Origin: Pleurodeles waltl
Taxonomy: Eukaryota > Chordata > Amphibia > Caudata > Salamandridae
Reading direction: 5' to 3'
Assembly (NCBI RefSeq): GCF_031143425.1
Contig: NC_090448.1
Coordinates: forward strand, 329,790,177 to 329,854,176
DNA: 64,000 nucleotides
Numbering within the stretch: position 1 is the first letter of the stretch; the number at the start of each line of letters is the position of its first letter. Both the position numbers and the translations under genes were made by a program. The notes beneath the pieces are model-generated. The model was not told where the DNA came from. It ran no database searches and saw nothing but the letters and a program-made list of their open reading frames with translations. Below are positions 33,215 through 45,970 of the stretch, one piece after another.

Positions 33215-34600
33215 TTTAATCCCATCCATGCAATGGACGTAATGGTTACGTCCTTGGCTGCGGCACTGAGGCACCAAGGAGGTAACCATTATGTTCAGGG
33301 ACTGGCTCATAAAGGGAGCCTTTAATTAGGCCAATTTGCCCCTGGGAGGGTTGGGGGGGGGGGGGGGGAGCCACTAGACACCAGGGAGTTTTTTTTTTGT
33401 TTTACAAAAAAAATGAAGGAGAGTGACCCCTTGAGCAAGGGTTGCTACCCTGGGGGACAATTTTTTATTAGGCCATTTCTGCCCTCCTGGGGGCAGACCG
33501 GCCTATTTTAATTAGGCTGATCTGCCCCCGGGAGGAGAGAGGGGCAGAAGCCACTAGACACCAGGGACTTTTTTTTCTTTTTACAAAAAGAATGAAGGGA
33601 ACAACCCCTTGAGCAAGAGTCGCTCCCCTGGGGGGTAATTATTTATGAGGCCTTTTTAATTAGGTCGATCTGCCCCGGGTGGGGGAGTCAGAAGCCACCA
33701 GGAATATTTAAAAAAACATTTTTTTTTTTAGAAGTGGGGAGCGACCCTGTAGGCAAGAATTACTCCCCTGGGGGCAAATTCTTTTTAGGCCATTTCTGCC
33801 TCCCTTGGGGCCAGATCGGCCTATTTTTATTAGGCCATTCTGTCCCCAAGGGGGCTAGAAACTATTAGACACCAGGGAGTTTTTTTTATGTCACTTTCAC
33901 GCAAGGGGAGCACATTTTTTTAGGCCACTTCTGCCCCCCTTGTGGGGCAGATCAGCCTATTTTAATTAGGCCGATCTGCCCCCAAGGGGGGAAGAAACCA
34001 CTAGGCACCAGGGATTTTTAATTTTTTTACAGATGGGGAGCTACCCCTTAAGCAAGGGTCGTTCCCCTGGGGCAAATTTATTTTAGACTATTTCTGCCCC
34101 CCTTGGAGGCAGATCGTCCTATTTCTATTAGGCTGATCTGCCCCCAGAGGGGGCAGAAACCACTTAGGCACTAGGTATTGGTGTGTGTTTTGTTTTGGGG
34201 GGGGGCAGCCCCTTAGGCAAGTGTCGCTCCCCATGGGGCACTTACTGTTAGCCATTTCTGCCCCCCTTGGGGGCAGATCAGCTTATTTTTGTAAGGCCCA
34301 TCTGCCCCCAAGGGGGGCGGAAAGCCCACCAAACACCAGGAACGTTTTTTTTCCAAGCAAGAGGGTGGGGGTATGGCCATACCCCCAACCCAAATAAATG
34401 TGGACAAAGTTATCCTGCTCACCAGTGGGCAGATGGGGAAATTACCCCCAATCCACTCCCCAGGGGGGCAGAAAGCCTACTAGATACTAGGGAATTAAAA
34501 AGAAATGAAAAATAGTGGGGGGGTGGCTACCCACCAGTATGGGCATGGTTATGCCCCCACCACAACCGAAGGGAGTAACAGTCTTTCAGCTCCCCACGCA
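33215..34600 (+). repeat. Palindrome-rich array (GGGGGCAGA units), about eight copies
   Basis: Units of roughly 145-185 bp carry CCACTAGACACCAGGGA (near 33371, 33551, 33860, 34000 and others), a T-run, GGGGAGCGACCCCTT, and TTCTGCCCCC...GGGGGCAGA. Within and between units TCTGCCCCC and GGGGGCAGA are inverted, as are GATCGGCCTATTTT and TTAATTAGGCCGATC, so single strands can form strong hairpins. A 19-base G run sits at 33352. First part of a ~4.1-kb composite repeat. Confidence 0.85.
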
Positions 34601-34889
34601 CTCTAAAAGATCTTATCCCAGCAGCAAGCAAGAGGACTTTTGATTATTTGGGGTTTTGGTTTTACATCTGGGCCATGAGAGGTTGTCTAACTCTCAAAAT
34701 TGTCCCACTTGGAATGGTGAGGGCTGCACTTTTTGTACTTTGGGACACTGCCATGAAAAAAATGTTTACGAAACCTAGACACATCTGAAAACGAAACATC
34801 TGTGTGAGTACAGGGTGGTGTGCTTCACATGCACCTGCACCATTTTCTTACCCACAATGCCCTGCAAACCTCCAACTTTGCTTGAAATC

Positions 34890-36300
34890 ACACATTTTTC
34901 CCACATTTTTGTAATCGAACCTTCCGGAATCTGCAGGAATCCACAACATTTCTACTATCTAGCATTGTCGCATCTATACCGATAAAAATGCTGCCCCACT
35001 TGCCAACCTAAAAGCATTTTTTTTTCAAACTGCCCTTTTGGACCCGCTTCAGTTCCCCCTCAATTTCGACATGTTTTTGGCTCTTCCCTGTTACAGGCAC
35101 TAGGCCCCCCCCTACACAAGTGAGGTATAATCTTTATCGGGAGACTGAGGGGAACGTTGGGTGGTAGGAAATTTGTGCCTGTGTGGTTATGCCACACAGA
35201 AATGTGGGAAAAATGTGATTTTTTAAAACTAAATTTGAGGTTTGCTGAGGATTCTGGGAAAGAAAATGCTGGGGGATTCATGCAAGTCACACCTCCCTGG
35301 ACTCCCACGGGTGTCTAGTTTTCAGAAATGTCTGGGTTTGCTAGGTTTCCATAGATGGCTACTGAGCCCAGGACCAAAAACGCAGGTACCCCCTCCCCCG
35401 CAAAACAGAGAGTTGTGTATTTGATAATTTTGATGTGTCCACTTAGTGTTTTGGGACATTCCCTGTCGCGAGCACTAGGTCTACCCACACAAGTGGGGTA
35501 CCATTTTTATCGTGAGATGTGGGAGTATGCTGGGTAGAAGGAAATTTGTGGTTCCCCTCAAATTCCAGAACTTTCTATTACCGAAATGTGAGGAAAAAGT
35601 GTTTTTTATTTTTTGCCAAATTTTGAGGTTTGCTAAGGATTCTGGGTAACAGAAGCTTGTGAGAGCACCACAAGTTACTCTATCCTGGATTCCCCTAGGG
35701 GTCTAGTTTTCAAAAATGCACAAGTTTGGTAGGTTTCCCTAGGTGCCGGCTGAGCTAGAGGCCAAAATTCACATCTAGGCACTTTGCAAAAAACAGGTCC
35801 GATTTCTTTGGGAAAATGTGATATGTTCATGTTGTGTTTTGGGGCATTTCCTGTCGCGGCCACTAGGCCTACTCACATAAGTGAGGTACAATTTTTATTG
35901 GGAGACTTGGAGGAACGCTGGGTGGAAGGACATTTGTGTCGTCTCTCAGATTCCAAAACTTTCTGTCACCAAAATGTGAGAAAAAAGTGTTATCTTTGCG
36001 AAATTGTTAGGTTTGCAAAGGATTCTGGGTAACATAACCTGAAGAGAGCCCCACAAGTCACTCCATCCTGGATTCCCCTACGTGTCTAGTTTTCAGAAAT
36101 GCACAGGTTTGGTAGGTTTCACTAGGTGCCGGCTGAGCTAAAGGCCAAAATCCACAGCTAGACACTTTCCAAAAAACACATCAGATTTCAATGTAAAAAT
36201 GTGATGTGTCCATGATGTGTTACCTCTCGCAGGTATTAGGCCTCCCCACGCAAGTAAGGTACCATGTTTATCGGGAGACTCGGGGAAACACAGAATAAAA
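34890..36300 (+). repeat. ~380-bp tandem repeat, four copies, of the same composite element
   Basis: The block with CACTAGG...ACACAAGTGAGGTA and TTTATCGGGAGACT recurs at about 35085, 35463, 35851 and 36222 (378-388 apart). The block GGATTCTGGGTAACAGAA then GTCTAGTTTTCAGAAATGCA recurs at 35246, 35636 and 36017. No coding capacity. Copies are 75-85% alike by eye. Confidence 0.9.
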
Positions 36301-37345
36301 GAGCACGTGTTATTGCCCCTTGTCTTTCTCTACATTTTTCCTTTCAAATGTAAGACAGTGTGTAAAAAAGACAACTATTTGAGAAATGCCCTGTAATTCA
36401 CATGCCAGTATGGGGACCCCCGAATTCAGAGATGTGCAAATAACCACTGCTTCTCAACACCTTATCTTGTGCCCATTATGGAAATACAAAGGTTTCCTTG
36501 ATACCTATTTTTCACTCTTTATATTTCACCAAATTAATTGCTGTCTACCCGATATACAATGAAAACCCATTGCAAGGGGCAGCTCCTTTATTGGCTCTGG
36601 GTGCCTAGGGTTCTTGATGAACCTACAAGCCCTATATATCCTCGCAACCAGAAGAGTCCAGCAGGCATAACGGTATATTGCTTTTAAAAATCTGACTTCG
36701 CAAGAAAAAGTTACAGAGTATAGCGGGGAGAGAAATGGCAGTTTTTTTTTACCGCAATTTCATTTTCTTTTAATTTCTGCTGTTATTTTCTGTAGGAAAA
36801 TCTTGAAGGATCTAAAAAATGATCCCTTGCTGTATTCAGAATTTTATCTACATTTCAAAAATGTTTAGCTGTCCAGGATACAACATTGGTTTTACACCCA
36901 TTTCTGTCACTAACTGGAAGGAGGCTAAAAGCACAAAAAACTAAAAATGGAGTATGTCCCAGTAAAATGCCAAAATTATGTTGAAAAATGTGGTTTTCTG
37001 ATTCAAGTCTGCCTGTTCCGGAAAGCTTGGAGGATGGTGATTTTAGCACTGCAAACCCTTTGATGATGCACTTTTTATGGAAAAACCACAAGCCTTATTC
37101 TGCAGCCCTTTTCCCATTTTTTTAAAACTATTTTTTTGCTGTATTTTCGGTTAATTTCTTGGTCTCCTCCAGGGAAACCCACAAACTTTGGCTACTTCTA
37201 GAATCCCTCTGATGTTGGAAAAAAGGATGCAAATTTGGCGGGTGTAGCTTATGTAGACAAAAAGTTATAAATGGCCTACCACAAATAGCCAAAAAAAGGC
37301 CTAGCACCTGAGGGGGAAAAGGCCTGGCAGCGAAGGGGTTAAGAA
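36300..37345 (+). other. Tail of the composite repeat
   Basis: Single-copy-looking continuation ending in CAGCGAAGGGGTTAAG near 37341, which I take as the repeat's end. No ORF of interest. Element class is unknown; neither terminal repeats nor a target duplication could be identified. Confidence 0.45.
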
Positions 37346-37929
37346 ACCAACACACAAACAATTTTAATATTTACAACTGTTATTCATCAGAAATGCAATT
37401 ATTAAGTAATGAAAAGCACACCATAATGAGCTCACCCACTGCTTGCTTTACATTTGGCACTCAATACTCCATCGCAAAATGGCTGACATGTTTACACACA
37501 TTTCAATGCAAATTGACTTGCTTTCAGTTCATCTTTTCATGTACATACACTAACAAGTAACCAATCACCAAAAACGGGAAGGTGTACTTAAGCTTCAATC
37601 CAAGCAGCTACAAAAGCAGAAGAGCAGGAATTGACCTACTAGCCAATAAAAAGCAAGTAATCTCAAGCGACGTTGGGGCGACGTTTGAATGAACAAAAGG
37701 GAAGTTCAGGTAAGAAAGGGGCAAAGTGGGTGTGGGTTTTAAGCCCCTTTAAAGAATTTTTTTGTCATAACATAAGTCTTCGCAAGCACAGCCCAAGCGC
37801 TGTGCAGGGGAAACCTAAAAATGCAGGGAATTTCTTGGTAAACCCTACCCACTCTCTTAGGTGCTATATAATTTAGTCTTATCCCGAATCCTCCTGTTTT
37901 ATTTTTCTGTTCTCCAGGGTGAGAACACA
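37345..37929. other. Unassigned, possibly 5' part of DIRS copy 1
   Basis: No domain recognised. A CTTAGGTGCTATATAATTTAG stretch near 37860 could be a TATA-like promoter of the DIRS, but this is weak. Confidence 0.3.
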
Positions 37930-37949
37930 GACAGAGAGGTCTTTAGGGG

Positions 37950-38900
37950 GGAAGATGGGCCGCCTGCACAGTGTAAGGTCCTGGAAAGGATTTATCTCCC
38001 CAGGTTGTTGACAAAGCTTTATCCCGTGGAGTAGATGGATTCTGTTCTTTCAGACAACATTCAAGTTGATGCGGTAGCAGCAAGCCTTGTCAGCAGATCA
38101 TCAAAGGCTGAAAAAAACATATTGAAAAATATATTGAAGGATTCCTCGGATAAGAAGATGGATTCTTTCCTGAAGAAAGTCTTCACTGGGTGTCATATTG
38201 CTTTTAGAGTGGGCATCTATGGTATTTACCTGGCACAATCTTTAATTTTGGAGTTCAAGGATTTGTTGTAGTCCATCCAAAATGAATCGAACTGTTTCCA
38301 GTTAATGGAGTCTATGGAACAACAAATAGAGTTCTTATCAGACATCTCATTGATGTGGTTAGAACCTCCACTTTAGCCAATGGCGCCTCGGTTTTAGCTA
38401 GAATAAATTTATGCTGGAGGGACTGACACACTGACTCAGCTCAGAGACCACCCGCTGTACGAATGCCTTTTGAGGGATCCAAGCTATTTCTGGTGGAGTT
38501 GGAGGATAAACTCCATTAGTTGTTCAACAAAACAAAACTTTTTCCTTCCTTCAAGAACAACATTATAAAGTCTTCTAGCTACTTAGTATGGAAGTCTTTC
38601 AGACAGCCTTCACGATGACAGGCATACAACCAAACATCGAAATTTCAAGAAAAATCTTCTTCTTCTTCATTGTGTTGGTGTCAGAAACAGAAGCAAGATT
38701 TGGCACCCAGGTCTCAGAATTCCTGAGTCCGCCCAACAATTATAAGTCGGATAAGAAGATATTTCTCTGAAGAGGAAAGGATCACATCAGCCAAATGGGT
38801 TCTCAACATCGTCAAACTCGCTATTAGCTCAAGCTCCAGTCTCCCCAAGTTCCATCCGGTACCATTGAGACAGAGGTTGCTAGGAACTCTGAAAAGGATT
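37950..38900 (+). pseudogene. DIRS copy 1 gag-like region
   Basis: Two frames give VDKALSRGVDGFCSF (about 38008) and AASLVSRSSKAEKN followed by KKMDSFLKKVFTGCHIAFRVGIYGIYLAQSL (about 38070-38240). The latter resembles the conserved DIRS gag region just upstream of the RT. Degraded; assignment rests mainly on its position. Confidence 0.55.
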
Positions 38901-40140
38901 AATCTTTGAAGGAAGGTATCCCTTCCCTGCTGAAGAGGAGGGCAATCGGCACTGTCTCAATGATGGAGAGAATTCTCAGCGTCTACTCAATAATTTTCCT
39001 AGTAAGGAAAGCAATCAGTATTTATTGACTGTTTACAGATGTAAAGAACCACAACCAATTTATTCTGAACATCGACTTCAACATGCAGACTTTGCAAAGA
39101 ATCTCCCCTTTGACACCATCTCAGAGTTTCATGATTATGTTAGACCTATTGGATGGCTAGCTGCACATTCCCATATCGAAGAAGGACTGGAAGTTTGCAG
39201 TTGGGGGTCAACATTGGCACTTTAGGGTCCTCCCATTCGCGATCAGGTTGGCTCCCAGAGTTTTTACAAAGGTGATGGCTCTGATGATTGGGCATCTACA
39301 CTTATTGCAGTCTTATCATACCTCGATGACTGGTTGCTTCATGCCCCTTCCATGTCAGAGAAATTCAAGTTTATGAAGATCAAAATGGATGGACTCTCCA
39401 GATTAGTTCCTCTGCTGAACATTCTGTGAGTTATTTCCATCAAAGGAGATCAAGTTCATCCAAGCCATCTTCAGACAGACTTTAGAAAGGTCTTTATTAC
39501 CACAGAGATGATCATTCATCTTCCGAATTTGATGAACATTCTTCTCTCTAGGTCAGAATTTCCAGCCAGACTGTGCATGGAAGTTCAGGCACACATGGCA
39601 GCTTGTGTTGTCACCATGAGATGAGTTCTCTTGCATTTTTGTCCTTTCCTTTTGCACCTACACACCTTTTATTCTCCAAACGTTTACACATAGGACTGAC
39701 CTGTTTCCTTATACACTTAAGTCAAACTAGATCTGATGTTGTAGTTGAACACACGTATTCTCAACAGCCGATAATTCTCACCACAGATGTCAGCCGACTA
39801 TTCTTGACCAATCATGTTCACAGAAATTATCCATTTTGAAACAGAAGAAGTTCTTAAACTAGAGGGAAATGACGGTGATCCACAGAGCTCTACTGAGATT
39901 CAAGGATCTGATTCTTCCAAAAGACATTTTAGCGCGGATGGACAATATGTTCTCCACAGCTGACATCAACCATCAGAGGTACGCCATGTACAAATCCTTG
40001 AATCAGGTGGCAACAGCAATAAGAGCTTGGGCAGAATACAATCTCCTGATTTTATCTGCTGTCCATCTCAAGGGCAAAGACATATTTCAGTAGAATCTTT
40101 CGGGGAATGAACATTTTGCTGATGAACAGGCCCAAGAGAC
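38900..40140 (+). pseudogene. DIRS copy 1 reverse transcriptase and RNase H
   Basis: RT: DLLDG, then LHIPIS (39143-39175), GGQHWHFRVLPFAIRLAPRVFTKV (39200-39270) and SYLDDWLLH with the catalytic DD (39315-39340). RNase H: LTTDVS (39775), a VIHRALLRFKDLIL segment (39870-39915), RMDN (39937), INHQRYAMYKSLNQVA and VHLKGKD (40060-40080). These follow the order and spacing of vertebrate DIRS elements. At least five frame changes or stops. Confidence 0.85.
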
Positions 40141-41390
40141 CTCTGTATGCTTTCCTGCATTTTCCTCTGATAACAAAGACTTTATCACAGATCCAGCGGG
40201 AGAAGGCAGCTATAACTGTGATAGATCCTTATTGCCCGAGATGGTCATGGTCTCCTACCTTGAGGAGGCTAGCAATTTATCATCCATGCGTTCTTCCTCT
40301 GAAACCATACTCCTTCAGTCCATGCTCCCCCCACTTGAGATTTGGTTCTGTCAGTTTATGTTGAGAGGCTCACCGTATTGAGTAAGGGTCTTCCTCCTAG
40401 TTTAGTTGAGACAGTCCAGAATTCAAGGAGACCCTTTACTTTAAAAAACTACCTTAGGCATTGTAAGCCTTTGGAAGGTGGTATTCCTTGCATGACTGTG
40501 CAGCACTATCATATCCCTTTTCACAGTTTTGCAGTTATTTGTTGAAGGGGTCCACTTTAATCTCTCTCTTTCTACATTCAGGTCAAGGTGGTTTGCTATT
40601 AAGGCCATCAGAGAGTTTACTGAACCTCAGAGTGAGGTCGACATGCCAGTCAATAGGGTTTTTAGAAGCTTCTCAATCTCATGACCTACCTTAAAATCCT
40701 CATCTCCTTCTTTGAATCTTCATGCAGTTCTTAGATCTATTTAGGTTCCTCCTTTTGAACCTTTGGTAGAAGTATACTTAAAATTTCGTTCTTCCAACTA
40801 GGTCTTTCTGGTTGCTATCACTTCCGCTTGTAGAATTGGGGAACTGTTGTCTCTTCTCTGGCTTCCTCCCTTTTTTAAGGTTTTTCACTGATGAGGTGGC
40901 CCTGAGACCAGATCCTTCTTTTCTACCCAAAGTAAATTCTTGCTTTCACTATTCACAAGAGGTGATTCTTCCTTCATTGTTTCCCTCTCCTCCTTCTCAG
41001 GAGGAAGCTTCTCTGCACTGTTTGTATTTTAAGAGAGCTCTTTCCATTTATCTTAACAGGGCACAACCTTGGAGGAAAACATATCACCTGTTTGTAACTT
41101 ACAGTCAAGTGGGAAGAGGGCAGAAATCAACCAAGATGACTCAGAGCAGATGGTTGAAAGCCACTATCCTTCAGGCACATCAAGGATCCTCTGAGAGTGG
41201 CGCAGTTCAGGAAGGATACAATAGGCATGTCCACTTCTTAGGATGATTTATAGGGGGTTTCTAATAAAGAAATGTGTAGGGCCGCTATTTGTTTGGCCAA
41301 TACCTGGTCCTTGAATTCTACCTTTGTCAAACATTACAGACTAAATAATATAGTTGCCTACGCTATGAATTGTGCCTGTCGTTGCACCCA
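40141..41390 (+). pseudogene. DIRS copy 1 tyrosine recombinase region
   Basis: It starts with FPLITKTLSQIQREKAAITVI and PTLRRLA (40160-40280), the segment linking RNase H to the recombinase. The N-terminal core-binding part follows at 40400-40680. LVAITSACRIGELLSL at 40810-40855 contains the first catalytic arginine. Then PDPSFLPKVNSCFHYSQEV and a HLFVTYS block (40905-41110), and finally FVKHYRLNN (41323-41350), which holds the nucleophile tyrosine. Broken by several frame changes. Confidence 0.8.
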
Positions 41391-41399
41391 ATGAAAACA

Positions 41400-42560
41400 G
41401 CTGAAATTTGGACCAATTCGTACGCAGGCCAGACAAGATGCCATATTCATCCGGTAATTCCAAAGTATAGGAAACAGGCTGCATGGGGTCTTTCAATAAA
41501 CTAAGGAAAAAAACGTATATTTTAAATTTTGGCAACTGAATCTTTTTCACAGGGTTATTATGAATATATGCTAAATTACACATCTAGCAAACTGGACCTA
41601 CTTGGATATTTATTTCTATATTTCCCTCAAGAGTTAAATAAAAATGAACTATCTACTATGCCAAAATATCAAAAGCTGACCGTTTTGCCTATGGAGAATT
41701 TCCTTGCCTGCCCCCTGAAACTGATAAATACCCTGGGATTTTTTCGCTAGTGGACGGATACCTGTACAATGCGCCCAAAAGTGCCTTTATAAATTAGACT
41801 TAGGTGGGATCAGCATTGTGTGGATCTACTGGCAATGCTGAGATGGATACTGACAAGCTGTACACAAGGAAGGTCACTAGCAATGCCCTATTGAGGCGCA
41901 CTCAATTTAAAACTGTGTCTAAAGTGTTTGTTACATGATTGTACTGGTGTACACATACTGGTGCTATTTGTTTTCTTACACACCTACTAGTGACACTGAA
42001 CGGTTGTTTGATACTGTGCACATAATTGTTTCTGAGCACTTGTTCCACTGTGCATACCATTTTGATACTGTACACATAATTGTTCCTGCATTTACATTTC
42101 TGTTATTGTGCAATCATATCTTGGATTTTGACCATTCGTGCTGATGTATGAATACCAGTGTTGCTATGCAAAGTGTTTCATTGTATAAAACATAAAATGT
42201 CTGCCTTTTTTCTTATATCATGTGGCTTATGATGTCAGTATACAGCTGAAATAAGAAAAGTACATCGCCAGTCACCTACAATAAATATTACAGGTGACTA
42301 AGTTGTCCCTACTGGATGATGGTACAGGAAAGGAATGTTGATTTAACTTTTTCAAACAGTGTGAGGAACATCCAGTCCCTCCCTCCAGATAATTTGCGAT
42401 ACACCAACATCACTTTTGCTTCTGGTGCACACTTAGTGCTCTGGCACTTTCCAAACAGGTTCCCTCACAATCTATGAGAAAATACGAGCATCGGACCTTT
42501 CAACGAACACACAAACCAATAAATAACAGTAGAGCAAAGAAAGTTCTTTATTAGGTAAGA
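41400..42560. other. Unassigned AT-rich sequence
   Basis: Nothing recognised. A short direct repeat of CATAATTGTT(T/C)CTG with TTTGATACTGTGCA occurs at 42005-42090. Confidence 0.4.
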
Positions 42561-42564
42561 AGAG

Positions 42565-42910
42565 ACTAAGGGGCATATTTATGACCTCCTTTCATTGCCA
42601 TTACATCACCTTTTGTGACGCAGCTGTGACACATTCCTTGCAACCATATCTATGAGGCCACACAAGTACACTTTGCATGGCTTTGAATGCTCTCTTAGAT
42701 ATGGAATAAGGCAAGGCAGAGCAAATCACTGCTTTGCCTTACTCTGCTCAAGGGAGGCGTTGTATGGGCGTTGCAGTAGGTGTTCCCACGCAACACCCAA
42801 GGATTTTGATGCATTCCTAAATTTACCAACCCTGATAAACCCAAGAGTGTGCCAAAACCTGATGCCTCCACACGTAAGACGCAACGAGGGGAAATACTTT
42901 TATTTATTCT
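42565..42910 (+). repeat. Possible SINE or MITE
   Basis: Starts with GGGGCATATTTATGACC, a type of terminus common on short amphibian repeats, and has a GC-balanced body with CACGCAAC-type words. No promoter boxes or terminal repeats shown. Low confidence. Confidence 0.25.
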
Positions 42911-43499
42911 AATTTTTTCCTTTTTCTATGTGTGCTGCATTCTACACATTTTCTGACGTTCTACTTGTTGGTGTTATTTGCTTTAGGCTCTCCAGGTTCA
43001 GTGTGCCCCTCCTATTGCCTAAATCCTGTTTAGTATATTCTTCCATGAACTCCTTTTCTTTAAACAGGCCTTTAAATCTTGTTCTTATCTTGTCACGTTT
43101 GCAGTGCATTCCAAGACCTAGGTCAAATGTCAGGCGCTGTCTTCCAAGAGTGCTTGTTTACTTTTCTTTCTCTAACTTCAAAGTGAGAGGATTTAGGGGA
43201 AGATCTTGTTGGATACCGGGGATAGGAAAAGTTTTTTTGCTAGCATATGGCAACATTTAAATGAACTGTATAAATATTTCAGAATATATTCAAATTAGGA
43301 ACCCAAATGAAGCACATGTTTTTGTTATTGCTGAAGTGTGTTGAAAACAAATACCTTTATATGAAAACAAATCATTACACCAGGTGATGCAATTTTCACA
43401 CACTTTCGTTTGTGCACTGTATGGTTTTATTAGTAAAATTTTATGGTGGTGCAGATGTAATGGATATTTCAATTGAGAATGAGTTGTCTGTAATGACAG

Positions 43500-45325
43500 T
43501 GCGCTACCATACCATGCATACTCTGCTCTGCACCACTCCACTCTACAACGTTTCGCAGCACTGCACTCTACTCTGCACCACTCCACTTAACAGTACTCCA
43601 CGCCACTGCATTCTACAGCACTCCACTCTATGCCACATTCACTCTTAGCGACTTCACGCTACACCTCTCTAATCTACCCTGTATCACTCCACTGTATGCC
43701 AATGCACTCTTCACCACTGCTCTCTTCGCCACGTTACTCGACATCACTCCAGTATATACCACACCAGTTTACTCTGTAAAACTCCACTCTACGTCACTGT
43801 ACTCAATGCCACTCTGTAACACTGCACTCTACACCACTGCACTCTATGCCAACACACTTTACTCTGTAAAACTCATCTCTATGCCCATGCACTTTACACC
43901 AACCCACTGTACGCCCCTCTAATCTACTGTGCACCATTGCACTTTATGCTACTGCACTCTACTCTACGCCAGAGGTCTTCAAACTTTTTAACGCTGTGCC
44001 CCCCCCAGTGAAAAAAAAAAAATCATTGGTCCCACCTTTGAATTTCTCACAATTATTCTATTAAGTTGGCAATGTTTAAATATGTGGATGTGTATTTAAA
44101 CACTGCAGTTAAGTTCTGTTACCTTTTGAAAAATCCAATCACATACATGATTGCCAAAAATACTATTCTGGACAGGCAGTCCTTACTAACATGTAAAAGT
44201 ATTCACAGCATGATTATTAGAAACGGGGGTGGGGGTTTTGAACAATATTTGGAGTCCCTTCCCTTTTTACACAAACGCCAAGCTAGAATATAAATGACAA
44301 AACATGTTAGTGCTGGCCTATTACAAAGCGGATTACTGCCACTTACTGTTTCCCCACTTAAAAAAAAGCACTGTAATCAGCATAATGCTTCTTTTGGCCA
44401 GAGCCTGGCACTTCCCCAGGATCACTTGGGGCACCCCTGAGGGGGGAATGGGGGCTGCCCCTCAGTTTAAAGACCCTGCTCTACACCATTACACTCTCTG
44501 CCACTCTACTCAACTGTACCCTACTCTGCTCCACTCTACGCCACTTCACTCTACTGTGAAACAATCTACTCTATGCCACTGCACTCTATGGCACTCTACT
44601 CCTCTCTGTGCCACTGCACTCTACTCTTAACCACTGCACTCTACACCAATGCACTCTATGTCACCGCTCTCTACTCTGCTTCACTGTACTCTATGCCACT
44701 GCTCTCTACGCCACTCGACTCCACTGCACTCTGACACTACGCCGCAACACTGCACTCTTCACCACTGAACTTGACGCCACTCTACTCTGCACTACTCTAC
44801 TCTACTTTACTCTAAGCAACTACACCCTACGGCACTATACCTTACTCTGCACCACTCAGTGCTACTCTACTTTGCACCACTCTATGCCACTCAACTCTAC
44901 TCTGCGCCACCACCGTCTGCATCACCCAACTCTACGCCACTCTACTCCACTGCACTCTATGCCACTGCACTCTGCACCACTCTACAATACTCTACTCCAC
45001 TCTTTGCCATGGTACTCTGCGCCACTCTACTCTACTCTACACCTCTCCACTCAGCACCACTCTACTCTACTATGCACCACTCCAATCTATGCCACTGCAT
45101 TCTAAAATGCTGCAGTGCATGCCGCTGAATTCAATGCCACTATACCCTGCAACACTCTACACCAATGTACTCTACACCAGTCCACTCTACTCTATGCCGC
45201 TCCAGTGTATGCCACTTCACATGACTCCACACTATGCCACTACAATGCACAACACTTTCTGCCACTCTACTTCACTCTTCGCCATTCCACTGTACAACAC
45301 CCCACGTGACTCTCCTCTATGCCAC
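43500..45325 (+). repeat. 15-bp minisatellite (CACTCTACGCCACTG-like), interrupted
   Basis: Two blocks, 43500-43969 and 44479-45325, consist of degenerate units mixing CACTCTAC, ACTCTG and (T/C)GCCACT, mostly 15 bp or multiples of 5. Long open frames here (e.g. 44608-45105) arise because the unit lacks stops in some frames; they are not genes. Confidence 0.93.
43970..44478. mobile_element. hAT-type MITE, 509 bp, inserted in the minisatellite
   Basis: Left end CAGAGGTCTTCAAACTTTTT, right end (inverted) CAGGGTCTTTAAACTG. Flanking octamers CTCTACGC (43962-43969) and CTCTACAC (44479-44486) match at 7 of 8 bases; hAT transposons make 8-bp duplications. Interior non-coding, with poly-C and poly-A near the left end and matching G/C-rich sequence near the right. 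Confidence 0.85.
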
Positions 45326-45329
45326 TAAC

Positions 45330-45970
45330 GTTTGAATAAGCTGAACAGCACCCATGCTGGTGTACAACATGACTAAAACATATTGGCAAAACCAATAACT
45401 CTTGCATAGGCGAGACCTATTGGCTATGACAATACTTATTTTTTTATGTGAACACTACAAGAATAACATGGCATAAGTTTGTATCATGTTTGCTCTAAGC
45501 AAATACACAAGCAGCAAACATGTACACTGATTTACAATTCCATTTGAACCAGTGCAAACTTTCTGTAATAAATCTCCATATCTAAGAATCTACAAAACCT
45601 TGGAACTGCAACTTAGCGCACAAGTAAGTCTAACAGAAGGCCCTTTATGTTATTTCTAAAGCTGCAGAAACAACTGGCTTTGCCCACTTCTGTTTGATAG
45701 CTCCTGGCCACAAAAAATGCAGTTTGGTGGACTGTTTTACTTGTTCTAGTTGTAAAGCAATAGCGAAGCACTAGGTAGATTTTTAGCTATTGTTCTTGTT
45801 TGTTGAAATGCATTTATTGCATTTATGATATGTGTTGTACTGTTTAAATGTATGTATTCTGAATGTAGTTTATGCTGCAATATAGAGAATTGTATAAACA
45901 GCAAGTGCTGTCGTATGACCACCCACAACCTTGGACAATATACTCTACCAACAATGGTTCCTTGTGGTAA
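45330..45970. other. Unassigned AT-rich sequence
   Basis: No feature recognised between the minisatellite and the second DIRS. Confidence 0.4.

Larger units (their letters stand above)
37930..41390 (+). mobile_element. DIRS-type retrotransposon copy 1, decayed
   Basis: Plus strand. In order: a gag-like segment, RT, RNase H with the DIRS-specific extension, and a tyrosine recombinase whose last motif lies near 41335. Terminal inverted repeats were not found, so the true ends are unknown. DIRS elements integrate with a tyrosine recombinase instead of an integrase. Frameshifts are frequent. Confidence 0.85.

Noticed and set aside
42565..42910. Confident SINE call
   Set aside because: Only the terminus resembles known short repeats; no A/B box or tail shown, so kept as low-confidence.
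44608..45105. 165-codon frame in the CACTC minisatellite
   Set aside because: Stop-free unit of a tandem repeat; no gene.
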